Source: Candidatus Aminicenantota bacterium
GTDB taxonomy: Bacteria; Acidobacteriota; Aminicenantia; S016-38
NCBI GenBank assembly: GCA_027068075.1
Contig: JAMOUJ010000005.1
Location: 460,162 to 524,161 of the forward strand
DNA length: 64,000 nt
Reading direction: 5' to 3'
How positions within the stretch are numbered: position 1 is the first letter of the stretch; the number at the start of each line of letters is the position of its first letter. Below the pieces are notes generated by a model that worked only from the letters and a program-made list of their open reading frames with translations, did no database searches and was not told the DNA's origin. Position numbers and translations under genes: made by a program. This document shows, in pieces, positions 1 through 7,053 of this stretch.

Positions 1-1244
1 GGCAGGTTCTCCTCCCGGGCTACAAGGCCTACCGCGTGGGGATGTCCTCCGTAGTCCACCAGCAGGTGCCTGACCCGGGAGAGGACCTCCGGAAGGGAAA
101 TTCCCCCGGGAGCCCTGCCGGAGCCGTGGGCCATCCCATCCTTTATGGAAAAGACGAAGGCGGGCTTAAGAAAACTTCGGCTCAGCCTCAGGGCGGCTAT
201 GCCGAGGACCCCCCGATTCCAGGTCCGGGAGGAAAGAAATATAAGGTTTCCGCCGCCGTTCTCCTTTAGCATTTCCCTGGCTTCCCTCACCACCCTTGCC
301 TCTTCCCTCTGCCTTTCCCTGTTGAGTTCCGCCAGTTTGGACGCTATCTCTCGGGCCTCCCCTTCGCTGGAGGCCAGAAGGAGCCGGAGGGCTATTTCGG
401 CGTCCATCATCCTGCCGGCGGCATTTATCCTGGGGGAAAGTTTTATGGCCACATCCCGGGGGGTTATATCCCGCCTTCGGAGTCCCGAAATGCCCAGAAG
501 GACCTGAAGGCCGTGGGAATTGTGCCCGTTCATTAAATCAAGCCCTTCCTTCACCATTATGCGGTTTTCCCCCACGAGTTTCATCATGTCCGCTATGGTG
601 CCTATGGCCACCATTTTCAAATAGGGTATGGCCCTCTCCCCCATTTTCCTTTTGATGAGTATGGCCTGAAGGAGTTTGAAGGCCACTCCCACCCCGGCCA
701 GGTTTCGGTCCACCCCCTTCTCCAGAAAGGGGTCCAGGATGGCCAGACCTTCTGGAATTTCGTCTCCGGGGAGGTGATGGTCAGTTATGATGAGGTCAAT
801 CCCCTTTTCCTTTAAAGCCCGGGCAAAGTCCGTGGATTTTATCCCGTTGTCCACGGTTATAACGAGGCTTACCCCCTGGGACTCTATTTCACCGAGGTGT
901 TCCCGCCGGGCTCCGTAGCCCTGTGAAAACCGGTTGGGTATGAGGTAGAGGGTTCTGGCTCCCAGGGAGGAAAGTCCCTTGACCATCAGGGCGGTGGAGG
1001 TGACCCCATCCACATCGTAATCCCCCAGGATGAGGATGGTTTCCCTGTTTTTTATGGCCCTTTCTATCCTATCCACGGCCTTCTCCATTTGGGAGAAGAG
1101 GAAGGGGCTGGAAAGGTCTTCCACCCCCCCGTATAGGAAGAGACGGGCCTCCTCCGGGGTTTTAATCCCCCTTTTATAAAGGAGCCTCCCCACCAGGGTG
1201 GGGAGGCCCGAAGCGTACAGGAATTCCTCTAAGTCATGCTCCAT
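1..1244 (-). CDS. recJ: Single-stranded-DNA-specific exonuclease RecJ (3' end cut by window)
   Basis: RecJ degrades single-stranded DNA 5' to 3' in recombinational and mismatch repair. Translating the minus strand from the ATG at 1242-1244 gives an open frame of about 414 residues that runs off the window. The DHH phosphoesterase motifs are visible: DYDVDG at residues 75-80, VDNG at about 131-134 and DHH at 155-157. A SPRINAAGRM segment typical of RecJ and a GGHPHAVG segment of the DHHA1 domain follow near the window edge. The C-terminal OB and RecJ-specific parts lie outside. The gene begins 9 nt after the cofactor-binding gene at 1254-1787. There is no Shine-Dalgarno sequence; an extended -10 element sits 6 nt upstream, so the start is probably leaderless. 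Family assignment is secure. Confidence 0.95.
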   Translation of the reverse strand, partial: MEHDLEEFLYASGLPTLVGRLLYKRGIKTPEEARLFLYGGVEDLSSPFLFSQMEKAVDRIERAIKNRETILILGDYDVDGVTSTALMVKGLSSLGARTLYLIPNRFSQGYGARREHLGEIESQGVSLVITVDNGIKSTDFARALKEKGIDLIITDHHLPGDEIPEGLAILDPFLEKGVDRNLAGVGVAFKLLQAILIKRKMGERAIPYLKMVAIGTIADMMKLVGENRIMVKEGLDLMNGHNSHGLQVLLGISGLRRRDITPRDVAIKLSPRINAAGRMMDAEIALRLLLASSEGEAREIASKLAELNRERQREEARVVREAREMLKENGGGNLIFLSSRTWNRGVLGIAALRLSRSFLKPAFVFSIKDGMAHGSGRAPGGISLPEVLSRVRHLLVDYGGHPHAVGLVAREENL

Positions 1245-1250
1245 AAAGAT

Positions 1251-1259
1251 ATTTTACCA
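1251..1259 (-). promoter_or_regulatory. Extended -10 promoter of recJ, predicted leaderless
   Basis: On the minus strand TGG-TAAAAT ends exactly 6 nt before the recJ ATG. The first three bases of the hexamer are the TAA stop codon of the upstream gene. No recognisable -35 and no Shine-Dalgarno are present; the TGn extension may compensate for the missing -35. Confidence 0.55.
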
Positions 1260-1787
1260 TCCCCATCCCCCTCCTCTTCCGCGGCCGCCTCCTCTTCCCC
1301 ATCCTCCTTTTCCACGCCCACCTCTGCCTCTACCCCATCCCCGTCCCCAGCCTCCTCCGGGGCCAAATCCCGGACCGTATCCCGGTCCTCCGAAGCCAGG
1401 GCCCCCGAACCCTGGGCCGTAGCCGGGTCCGTATCCGGGCGAAGGGGAACCGGAGGCCTCGGGCAGGGTGCCGTTTTCAAGCATCTCTAAGGCCTGAGCC
1501 ACGGTTATGCCCGAGGGGGCGGTAAACATCCTGATCCCTGCGCTTTGAAGCACCGCCTGGGCGTTGGGGCCGAAGGCTCCGGAAATTACGGCCTGAACTC
1601 CCTCCTGCACCACCATCTGGGCGGCGGCAATTCCCGCCCCGGAGGCCGCCTGGGCCTGGGGGTTGGGGATGGAACGGAAATTATCCGGATTTTCCGTATC
1701 CACGATTATGTAGTAGGGAGCCCTTCCGAACCTGGGATCCACCGGAGAACTTATCTCCGGTCCACTGGACGAAATCAATACTTTCAT
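1254..1787 (-). CDS. NifX/NafY-type FeMo-cofactor-binding domain protein with Gly-rich tail
   Basis: 177 residues. Residues 1 to about 112 match the dinitrogenase iron-molybdenum cofactor domain family (NifB C-terminus, NifX, NafY, Desulfovibrio orange protein): the start MKVLISSSG, a DPRFGRAPYY segment and a GxNAxxVLxxAGI core are visible. From about residue 115 the protein becomes a low-complexity tail of GYGPGF repeats and then Gly-Trp-Arg repeats, rich in Gly and Arg, with no Cys. It is the last gene of the sigma-54 operon and overlaps the upstream gene by an ATGA junction. No nitrogenase genes are near, so a role in nitrogen fixation is unlikely; binding or carrying an Fe-S, Mo or related cofactor is a family-level inference. 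The tail has no function I recognise. Confidence 0.85.
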   Translation of the reverse strand: MKVLISSSGPEISSPVDPRFGRAPYYIIVDTENPDNFRSIPNPQAQAASGAGIAAAQMVVQEGVQAVISGAFGPNAQAVLQSAGIRMFTAPSGITVAQALEMLENGTLPEASGSPSPGYGPGYGPGFGGPGFGGPGYGPGFGPGGGWGRGWGRGRGGRGKGGWGRGGGRGRGGGWGW

Positions 1788-2227
1788 TTTTCCTCCTTTT
1801 GCTTTTCTAAGTTTTTAAGTTCGGTTTTGAGGGCATTTAACTGGGACTCCAGGGCTGAAATCTGGGTCCTGAGAAAGTCTGCCCGGGACGGAAAGGGCGC
1901 GGATGGAAGGTTGCCCCGGGAGAGGTTTTTGAGAACTTCCCGGCCGTTTAGTCCTGCGAAGGGTATCGCCTGGATTCCCGCCGAAGAGAGGACCATAAAG
2001 GCGTTGGGGCCCAGGTGCGGAGCCACCACCACCTTGACACCCTTCTGGATGGCCAGTTGGGCCGCGGCTATCCCTGCGGCGGAGGGGTAGAAGGCGAAGG
2101 GATTGGGGAAGACCTCTGCCTTCTCCTCCTCCCCTGGTTCCACCACGGCGTAGTACAGGGCCCTTCCGAACCTGGGATCCACGGGGGCATCCAGGCTGGG
2201 ACCCTGCAGGGGAATCATGACCTTCAT
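1784..2227 (-). CDS. NifX/NafY-type cofactor-binding domain protein with coiled-coil tail
   Basis: 147 residues. The N-terminal 110 residues are a second copy of the same cofactor-binding domain as the gene at 1254-1787 (DPRFGRALYY, AAGIAAAQLA, LGPNAFMVLSSAGI), clearly paralogous. The C-terminus differs: residues about 112-147 form a Leu/Glu/Lys heptad pattern suggestive of a short coiled coil, typical of NifX-family proteins found beside MRP ATPases. The start overlaps the previous stop (ATGA), with GGAGG a few bases upstream. It is probably a partner, or a heteromeric subunit, of the neighbouring NifX-like proteins. The molecular function is not known. Confidence 0.85.
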   Translation of the reverse strand: MKVMIPLQGPSLDAPVDPRFGRALYYAVVEPGEEEKAEVFPNPFAFYPSAAGIAAAQLAIQKGVKVVVAPHLGPNAFMVLSSAGIQAIPFAGLNGREVLKNLSRGNLPSAPFPSRADFLRTQISALESQLNALKTELKNLEKQKEEK

Positions 2228-2454
2228 TTACCCTCCTCCTTTTTTATCGGGTAAGGGGAGTAGGGGTTCCACAGGGGGTAAGGGCCAGCGCCGTAGGGGT
2301 AACCGTAGTATCCGGAGAAATAGGGGTTGAACCAGCCCCAACGGCAGAAACCTCTGCCCCTTCCGCGGCCTCTTCCCCGGCCCCATCCCCTTCCCGGGCC
2401 AAAACCGTAGCCGTAGCCAAACCCATACCAGGGGTAATTGTTATACCACCACAT
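2224..2454 (-). CDS. Small Gly/Tyr/Trp/Arg-rich protein (DUF5320-like)
   Basis: 76 residues of strongly biased composition. It has an aromatic start (MWWYNNYPWYGFGYGYG), a central run of GRG units, then a Tyr/Pro-rich stretch and a basic end. One Cys is present at about residue 37. Similar small Gly/Arg/aromatic proteins (DUF5320 type) often accompany NifX-family and MRP genes in anaerobes; that similarity is recognised from composition, not alignment. It has a clear Shine-Dalgarno (GGAGG, 7 nt before the ATG) and overlaps the next gene by 4 nt, which supports it being translated. Its Gly-Trp-Arg repeats echo the tail of the 1254-1787 protein. Function unknown. Confidence 0.7.
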   Translation of the reverse strand: MWWYNNYPWYGFGYGYGFGPGRGWGRGRGRGRGRGFCRWGWFNPYFSGYYGYPYGAGPYPLWNPYSPYPIKKEEGK

Positions 2455-2457
2455 TTT

Positions 2458-2817
2458 TTACCTCCATTTTTTTCTTTTTCCCCATCTCCACCGCTTCCTG
2501 GCCGGAGGCGGATAGGGAAAAACCCCGGCAAGAAAGGAGGAGATGGCTTCGTCAATTCCGCCCACCGCCCCCCAGATTACACCTATGTTATGGAGGGAAA
2601 GGAGGTGAAAGGTCTGGGGGAGCAGGGAGCCACAGAGCAAGAGGTCTACCCTTTTTCCCGTCAAAAACTCAAGAAGTCCCGGCAGGGAAGTGTCCGGGTT
2701 GGATACCCTTTCCTTTCCCGTTATTTTTCCCCCTTCCACGGTGAAAACCACGAAGTTGTTGCTCTGCTCTAAAATAGGGGAGATTCTTCCCTGAAATTCA
2801 GGTACCGCTATTCTCAT
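2458..2817 (-). CDS. NifX-type cofactor-binding domain protein, first gene of sigma-54 operon
   Basis: 119 residues. A divergent third copy of the cofactor domain: start MRIAVPEFQGRISPILEQS, a VDLLLCGSL segment, and the IGVIWGAVGGIDEAISSFL helix common in NifX-family proteins. It ends in a short basic Trp/Arg/Lys tail from about residue 105, again echoing the Arg/Trp bias of the operon. Cys53-like and other single Cys residues could be ligands, but no fixed motif is evident. The ATG at 2815-2817 lies only about 12 nt from the -12 element of the sigma-54 promoter, so the mRNA would begin at or next to the start codon. It is followed, 3 nt after its stop, by the small Gly-rich gene. Confidence 0.8.
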   Translation of the reverse strand: MRIAVPEFQGRISPILEQSNNFVVFTVEGGKITGKERVSNPDTSLPGLLEFLTGKRVDLLLCGSLLPQTFHLLSLHNIGVIWGAVGGIDEAISSFLAGVFPYPPPARKRWRWGKRKKWR

Positions 2818-2828
2818 GCCCTTTTTTA

Positions 2829-2844
2829 AGCAAGATCCTTGCCA
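2829..2844 (-). promoter_or_regulatory. Sigma-54 (-24/-12) promoter of the NifX operon
   Basis: The minus strand reads TGGCAAGGATCTTGCT, which fits the 16-nt consensus TGGCACG-N4-TTGCW except for one base, with the invariant GG and GC dinucleotides at the required 10-nt spacing. Transcription should start near 2818, directly at the ATG at 2815-2817. The divergent sigma-54 activator gene and palindromic upstream sites support it. Confidence 0.88.
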
Positions 2845-2904
2845 GAAATTTCCGCTCCTTTCCCTCCTCCTGTGAAGGGCCGACTGACTTCTCTCTCACC
2901 CTTT

Positions 2905-2930
2905 TGAAACAAAATGTTTTAATTGTTTCA
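2905..2930. promoter_or_regulatory. Inverted repeat, probable activator-binding site (UAS)
   Basis: TGAAACAA (2905-2912) and TTGTTTCA (2923-2930) form perfect 8-bp arms around a 10-nt spacer. The site lies 60-85 bp upstream of the -24 element of the NifX operon, the usual distance for a sigma-54 activator dimer. Binding by the product of the 3005-4246 gene is inferred. Confidence 0.7.
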
Positions 2931-2964
2931 CATCCTTGTGTAAATCCTTTTATTTCTTGGGAAG

Positions 2965-2984
2965 GTTTCTGACAAAATTGAAAC
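2965..2984. promoter_or_regulatory. Second pair of GTTTC/GAAAC half-sites over the activator gene's own promoter
   Basis: GTTTC at 2965-2969 and TGAAAC at 2979-2984 repeat the half-sites of the 2905-2930 palindrome in the everted orientation. They cover the -35 element (2969-2974) of the divergent activator gene, which suggests negative autoregulation. Confidence 0.5.
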
Positions 2985-2998
2985 ATACCTGGTATAAT
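2969..2998 (+). promoter_or_regulatory. Sigma-70-type promoter of the sigma-54 activator gene, predicted leaderless
   Basis: CTGACA (2969-2974), 18 nt, then TATAAT (2993-2998) with a TGG extension at 2990-2992. The hexamer ends 6 nt before the ATG at 3005, so the predicted start point is the A of the start codon. There is no Shine-Dalgarno. Confidence 0.75.
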
Positions 2999-3004
2999 TC
3001 TTCC

Positions 3005-4246
3005 ATGGACTGGAAGAAAATGGTGGATTCCGTGGCGGAGGGGATAGTTTATGTGGAAAATTTTACCGTTAAATATGCCAACCCCGCCGCTGTTGCAATA
3101 ACGGGGTTCTCCCTGGAGGAAATAACTGGAAAAAAATGCTTTGAGGTTTTGAGAACCGAGATATGTCAGAACGAATGTCCCCTGAGAAAAGGGGAAAAAT
3201 TGCCCTGGGGAAGGGAGGGCGTTTCCTCCCTGGATAGGTTTAACGAGGAAAAATTTCTTAACCTGAAGATCAACAGACTGGGCCGGGGATGGATGATAGT
3301 TTTTGAAGACCGCACCAGGGAGGTGAGGTTGAGCAGGGAGGTCCAGGGGAATTTTCGGTTTAGGGACATAATCACCGCCAGCCCGAGGATGCTGGAGGTT
3401 TTGAGTCTCCTGCCCCGGGTGGCTGCCTCCTCCGCCCCTGTTCTCGTGGAGGGAGAGAGCGGAACGGGAAAGGAATTGGTCTCTTCGGCTATTCACTATC
3501 TTAGCCCACGCAGGGCAGGGCCATACTTAAAGGTAAATTGTGCCACCATACCCGAAGGCCTACTGGAATCGGAACTTTTCGGGTATGTTAGAGGGGCCTT
3601 CACCGATGCCAGGGCGGATAAGAAGGGGATTTTCGCCATGGCCCACGGGGGAACCCTTCTCCTGGACGAAATAGCGGAAATGCCCCTGAGCCTCCAGGCC
3701 AAGTTGCTTAGGGTTCTGGAGGAGGGGGAATTCTTGCCCCTGGGGGCCACTTCTCCGGTTAAGGTTGATGTGAGAATTATCGCCGCCACCAATAAAAACC
3801 TCGCCTCCCTGGTGAGGGAGGGTCGGTTCCGGGAGGACCTTTTTTACCGTTTAAATGTGCTTTATCTCAAACTTCCACCCTTGAGGGAGAGGAAGGAGGA
3901 CATTCCCTTGCTGGTGGAGCATTTCGTGGAGATCTTTAATTTTGCCACGGGAAAATCGGTGGAGGGTCTCACAGACAGGGCCATGGAACTCCTTATGGAT
4001 TACGATTATCCAGGCAATGTCAGGGAATTGAGAAACATCGTAGAGGCAGCCTTCGTTCTGGTGAGGGGAAACCTCATAGATGTGGAGCATCTGCCCTCCT
4101 ACCTCCAGGGGGAGGAGGCGGAAAGGAGAAGGATAGAGGATGCCCTCCGCAGGGCCCGATGGAAAAGGGCCGAGGCTGCCAGGATCCTGGGCCTTTCCCG
4201 CTCCACGCTCTGGAGAAAGATGAAAAAATACGGGATTAGGGCTTAA
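3005..4246 (+). CDS. Sigma-54-dependent transcriptional activator (PAS - AAA+ - Fis HTH)
   Basis: 413 residues from the ATG at 3005; an in-frame TTG at 2936 would place the promoter inside the gene, so it is rejected. Order: a PAS-like sensor domain (about 1-110) with a Cys trio C45-x8-C54-x3-C58; AAA+ domain with Walker A GESGTGKE (150-157), sigma-54 contact loop GAFTDA (197-202, the usual Gly replaced by Asp) and Walker B LLLDEI (218-223); a Fis-type helix-turn-helix (about 388-408). It hydrolyses ATP to remodel the sigma-54 RNA polymerase closed complex. The divergent NifX operon with a sigma-54 promoter and palindromic upstream site is the evident target. The Cys trio could sense redox state or hold an Fe-S cluster (inference). 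Its 3' end overlaps the convergent propeller gene by 4 nt. Confidence 0.93.
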   Translation: MDWKKMVDSVAEGIVYVENFTVKYANPAAVAITGFSLEEITGKKCFEVLRTEICQNECPLRKGEKLPWGREGVSSLDRFNEEKFLNLKINRLGRGWMIVFEDRTREVRLSREVQGNFRFRDIITASPRMLEVLSLLPRVAASSAPVLVEGESGTGKELVSSAIHYLSPRRAGPYLKVNCATIPEGLLESELFGYVRGAFTDARADKKGIFAMAHGGTLLLDEIAEMPLSLQAKLLRVLEEGEFLPLGATSPVKVDVRIIAATNKNLASLVREGRFREDLFYRLNVLYLKLPPLRERKEDIPLLVEHFVEIFNFATGKSVEGLTDRAMELLMDYDYPGNVRELRNIVEAAFVLVRGNLIDVEHLPSYLQGEEAERRRIEDALRRARWKRAEAARILGLSRSTLWRKMKKYGIRA

Positions 4247-7038
4247 TCGTCGGGTCCGTAGCGAAATTCCAGATTCAGATCTCCCTGAAACCTCTTTACC
4301 CGGAACCGTCCCCGAAGGACCGTATTTTCCATTTTAACCGTGAACTCAAAATTTCCTTCTTCGGGCTTTTCCTGGAGGGAAACGGGGTTTATTCCCCTTT
4401 CCAGGGTTATCTTTCTGGCTTTCTTACCCTTCACCGTAAGCAGGGCCTTTATTTTGCGGGGAGCCCATACATAGGCCAGGGGTTTTTGCAAGAAAAAGTT
4501 CTGGTCTTCGTAGCCGGCGTTTAAGCCCGACAGGAGACCGTCCCTTATCCCCACCAGGGAAGGTTTCTTGCCCAGGGACGCAGGATCAAATTTCTCCAGG
4601 AGCGAAGCGTCCATTTTCCACACTCCCCTTCCGTGGGTGGCCACCACCAGTTCTTTGCCTTTTCTCTGGTACTTCATGTCGGATATCGGAGCCACCGGAA
4701 GGTTTCTGGAAAGGGAGCACCAGGTTTTTCCGTCGTTGATGGAAAAATAGACTCCGAAGTCCGTTCCCAGGACCAGGCGTCCGGGACCAATTTCCCTTAT
4801 CACATTTACCGGTTCTTCGGGAAGGTTGGATTTGATGGAGGTCCAGGTTTTGCCGAAGTCGGTGGATTTATAGAGGTATGTTGTGAAGTCGTCGTCCCGG
4901 TAGCCCGTCATGGAAAGGTAGACCACGCCTTCCCTGTGGCGGGAGGCCACCACCCTGGAGACCCATTTTGAGGGCAGACCCGTATCTATTTCCTCCCAGG
5001 TAGCCCCGTCGTTGTCGGTCCTCCAGACCTTTCCGTCGTCGGTTCCCACATAAAGCCTTCCGGGCTTAAAATGGGATTCCGCCAGGGCGGTAATGGTCCC
5101 GAAGGGTACATCCCCCTGGGGGGGATTGGTGGTCAGGTCCGGACTTATGGGGTACCAGTTTTTTCCTCTGTCGTAGGATTTCATAACCCTGTTGGCTCCC
5201 AGGTAGAGGATGAAGGGATTGTAACGGGAGATGAGGAAGGGGGTTTGCCAGTTGAACCTCAGGGGTTCCTCCCACGGTTTCAAGTGGGGCCTTATCAATT
5301 TCGGTTTTCCCTTTTCTATCCTGAAAATATAACCGAACTGAAATTCTGCATAAACCCGGTTCCGGTCCGTGGAGTCAAATCTCACGAATCCCCCGTCTCC
5401 TCCCAGGATTAACTTCCACGGGGGGGAATAGGGAAGGCGGAAGTTTGTTCCGCAGAGAACGCCGTTGTCCTGGGTCCCTCCGCATATCCTGTAAGGCATT
5501 GCTCCCTGCTCAACCTCCACGGTGTAAAACTGGGTTATGGGGAGAACATGGGAGTTTTTCCAGGTCTTTCCACCGTCGTAAGAGAAGTCCACTCCCCCAT
5601 CGTTTCCAACGATGATTCTCCCCGTGAGTTTAGGGTCAATCCACATGGCGTGGAAATCCCCGTGAACCCTGGGGGCTTTCACCCTCTTCCAGGTTTTTCC
5701 CCCGTCGGAGGAGACCATGAGGGGAACGCCCAGGATAAAGACCCGGTCGTCGTCCCGGGGATCCACCCGGACCTGTCCAAAATAATATCCGTAGGTGTTA
5801 AACACGCCGGGGAGGTAATCTTTGTTTACCCTTTTCCAGGTTTTCCCGCCGTCCTCGGAGCGGTAAACCTCCGGGCCCACCACCCTCCTCTCTATGAGTT
5901 TACGCTGGGCATCGTTTATGTGCTGAAGGAGTTTTTCCAGTGTTAATTTTCCCTCCCTTATCCAGGTCTTTACCTCCTTTACCGAATAGCGCACCCGGTA
6001 TTTCATGAACAATTTTTTTATCTCCACATCCGGGAGGCGGAGGAACTCCTCGTCGGTCATTTTTTCAAGGGCTTCCAAGGTTAATCCCCTGGTCTTTCCT
6101 TTTTTCTTGAATGGCCTCAACTTTTGGTTGTCCATAACTGCGTAAACCACCGAGGGGTTGGAGGGGGCGAAGGCAAGCCCTATCCTGCCCACGAACCATC
6201 CTGTGGGAAATCCCCGGGTGATTTTTCTCCAGTTTTCCCCTCCGTCCTCGCTGAGATAAATCCCTGAATCCGGACCGCTCTCCACGAAGTTCCACGCTCT
6301 GCGGTCCCTTTCCCAGGCCGCAGCCAGGAGCCTTTCCGGATTGGACGGATCCATGGCTACGTCTATCACTCCCGCCCTCTCGCTTATGTATAAAACCCGG
6401 CGCCAGGTTCTTCCCCCGTCGGTGGATTTGTATAAACCCCGCACCCTATCCCTGGTGTAGAGATGGCCTATGACCGCCGCATAAACTATGTCCGGATTCC
6501 GGGGATGGACTATTATTCTGCCTATGTGGTGGGTATCGTCCAGGGGTAACCTTTCCCAGGTTCTTCCCCCGTCGGTGGATTTGTATATCCCCACTCCCGC
6601 ATAACTGCTTCTGGAGGAGTTGTTCTCTCCGGTTCCCACATAAATTATGCGGGGATCGGAAGGGGCCACGGCTATGTCTCCGATGGTGTATGTGGGCTTT
6701 CCTTCAAATATGGGGTAGTAGGTGGTGCCGTTGTTGTCCGTTCTCCAGACCCCGCCCGAGGCGGAGGCCACCAGGAAGGAAAAGGGGCTTCCTGGTACGG
6801 GTTCTATGTCCACCACCCTGCCCTCGGGGAAAACGGGGCCCAGAAATTCCCACCGCAGCAATCTGAAGGGCGAGTTTTCCGCCATGGCTCGGTTGCGCTG
6901 GAAGGAAGACAGCCTTTCGGCGTCAGGGGTGGGGGATGGCCAGACCTTTTCCATAAGTTTTAGGTCCTTTTCCGGCCCTGCAGCCAGCAATAACAAGGAT
7001 AAGGCCGAAGCAAACATTAATTTGAGATACGCTTTCAT
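4243..7038 (-). CDS. Secreted Asp-box (BNR/sortilin-like) beta-propeller protein
   Basis: 931 residues beginning with a signal peptide (basic start, hydrophobic LMFASALSLLLLAAG). At least ten Asp-box motifs of the type S-x-D-x-G-x-T-W (for example STDGGRTWERL, SEDGGKTWKRV, SYDGGKTWKN, STDFGKTWTSI) are spread over residues about 100-780, the signature of VPS10/sortilin-like seven- to ten-bladed propellers. A charged helical insertion with MTDEEFLRLPD occurs around residue 330. The C-terminal 120 residues look like an Ig-like sandwich. Such proteins are abundant in Acidobacteriota-like genomes and are often labelled glycosyl hydrolase, but no catalytic residues can be assigned. It has an AGGAGG site and starts 15 nt after the exonuclease III gene, so it is probably co-transcribed. 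Confidence 0.85.
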   Translation of the reverse strand: MKAYLKLMFASALSLLLLAAGPEKDLKLMEKVWPSPTPDAERLSSFQRNRAMAENSPFRLLRWEFLGPVFPEGRVVDIEPVPGSPFSFLVASASGGVWRTDNNGTTYYPIFEGKPTYTIGDIAVAPSDPRIIYVGTGENNSSRSSYAGVGIYKSTDGGRTWERLPLDDTHHIGRIIVHPRNPDIVYAAVIGHLYTRDRVRGLYKSTDGGRTWRRVLYISERAGVIDVAMDPSNPERLLAAAWERDRRAWNFVESGPDSGIYLSEDGGENWRKITRGFPTGWFVGRIGLAFAPSNPSVVYAVMDNQKLRPFKKKGKTRGLTLEALEKMTDEEFLRLPDVEIKKLFMKYRVRYSVKEVKTWIREGKLTLEKLLQHINDAQRKLIERRVVGPEVYRSEDGGKTWKRVNKDYLPGVFNTYGYYFGQVRVDPRDDDRVFILGVPLMVSSDGGKTWKRVKAPRVHGDFHAMWIDPKLTGRIIVGNDGGVDFSYDGGKTWKNSHVLPITQFYTVEVEQGAMPYRICGGTQDNGVLCGTNFRLPYSPPWKLILGGDGGFVRFDSTDRNRVYAEFQFGYIFRIEKGKPKLIRPHLKPWEEPLRFNWQTPFLISRYNPFILYLGANRVMKSYDRGKNWYPISPDLTTNPPQGDVPFGTITALAESHFKPGRLYVGTDDGKVWRTDNDGATWEEIDTGLPSKWVSRVVASRHREGVVYLSMTGYRDDDFTTYLYKSTDFGKTWTSIKSNLPEEPVNVIREIGPGRLVLGTDFGVYFSINDGKTWCSLSRNLPVAPISDMKYQRKGKELVVATHGRGVWKMDASLLEKFDPASLGKKPSLVGIRDGLLSGLNAGYEDQNFFLQKPLAYVWAPRKIKALLTVKGKKARKITLERGINPVSLQEKPEEGNFEFTVKMENTVLRGRFRVKRFQGDLNLEFRYGPDD

Positions 7039-7053
7039 TATCCGCCTCCTGAG

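Noticed and set aside
1254..2817. Nitrogen fixation locus
   Set aside because: NifX-type domains are present, but no nifHDKENB genes or nitrogenase-specific context occur; the domains are shared by other cofactor and orange-protein systems.
2936..3004. Upstream TTG start for the sigma-54 activator, adding 23 residues
   Set aside because: It would put the good extended -10 promoter and a half-site inside the coding region, and the extra residues do not resemble the family.
4243..7038. Calling the Asp-box protein a sialidase
   Set aside because: Asp boxes are present, but the sialidase RIP motif and catalytic Arg triad are not recognisable; sortilin/VPS10-like propeller is the safer label.
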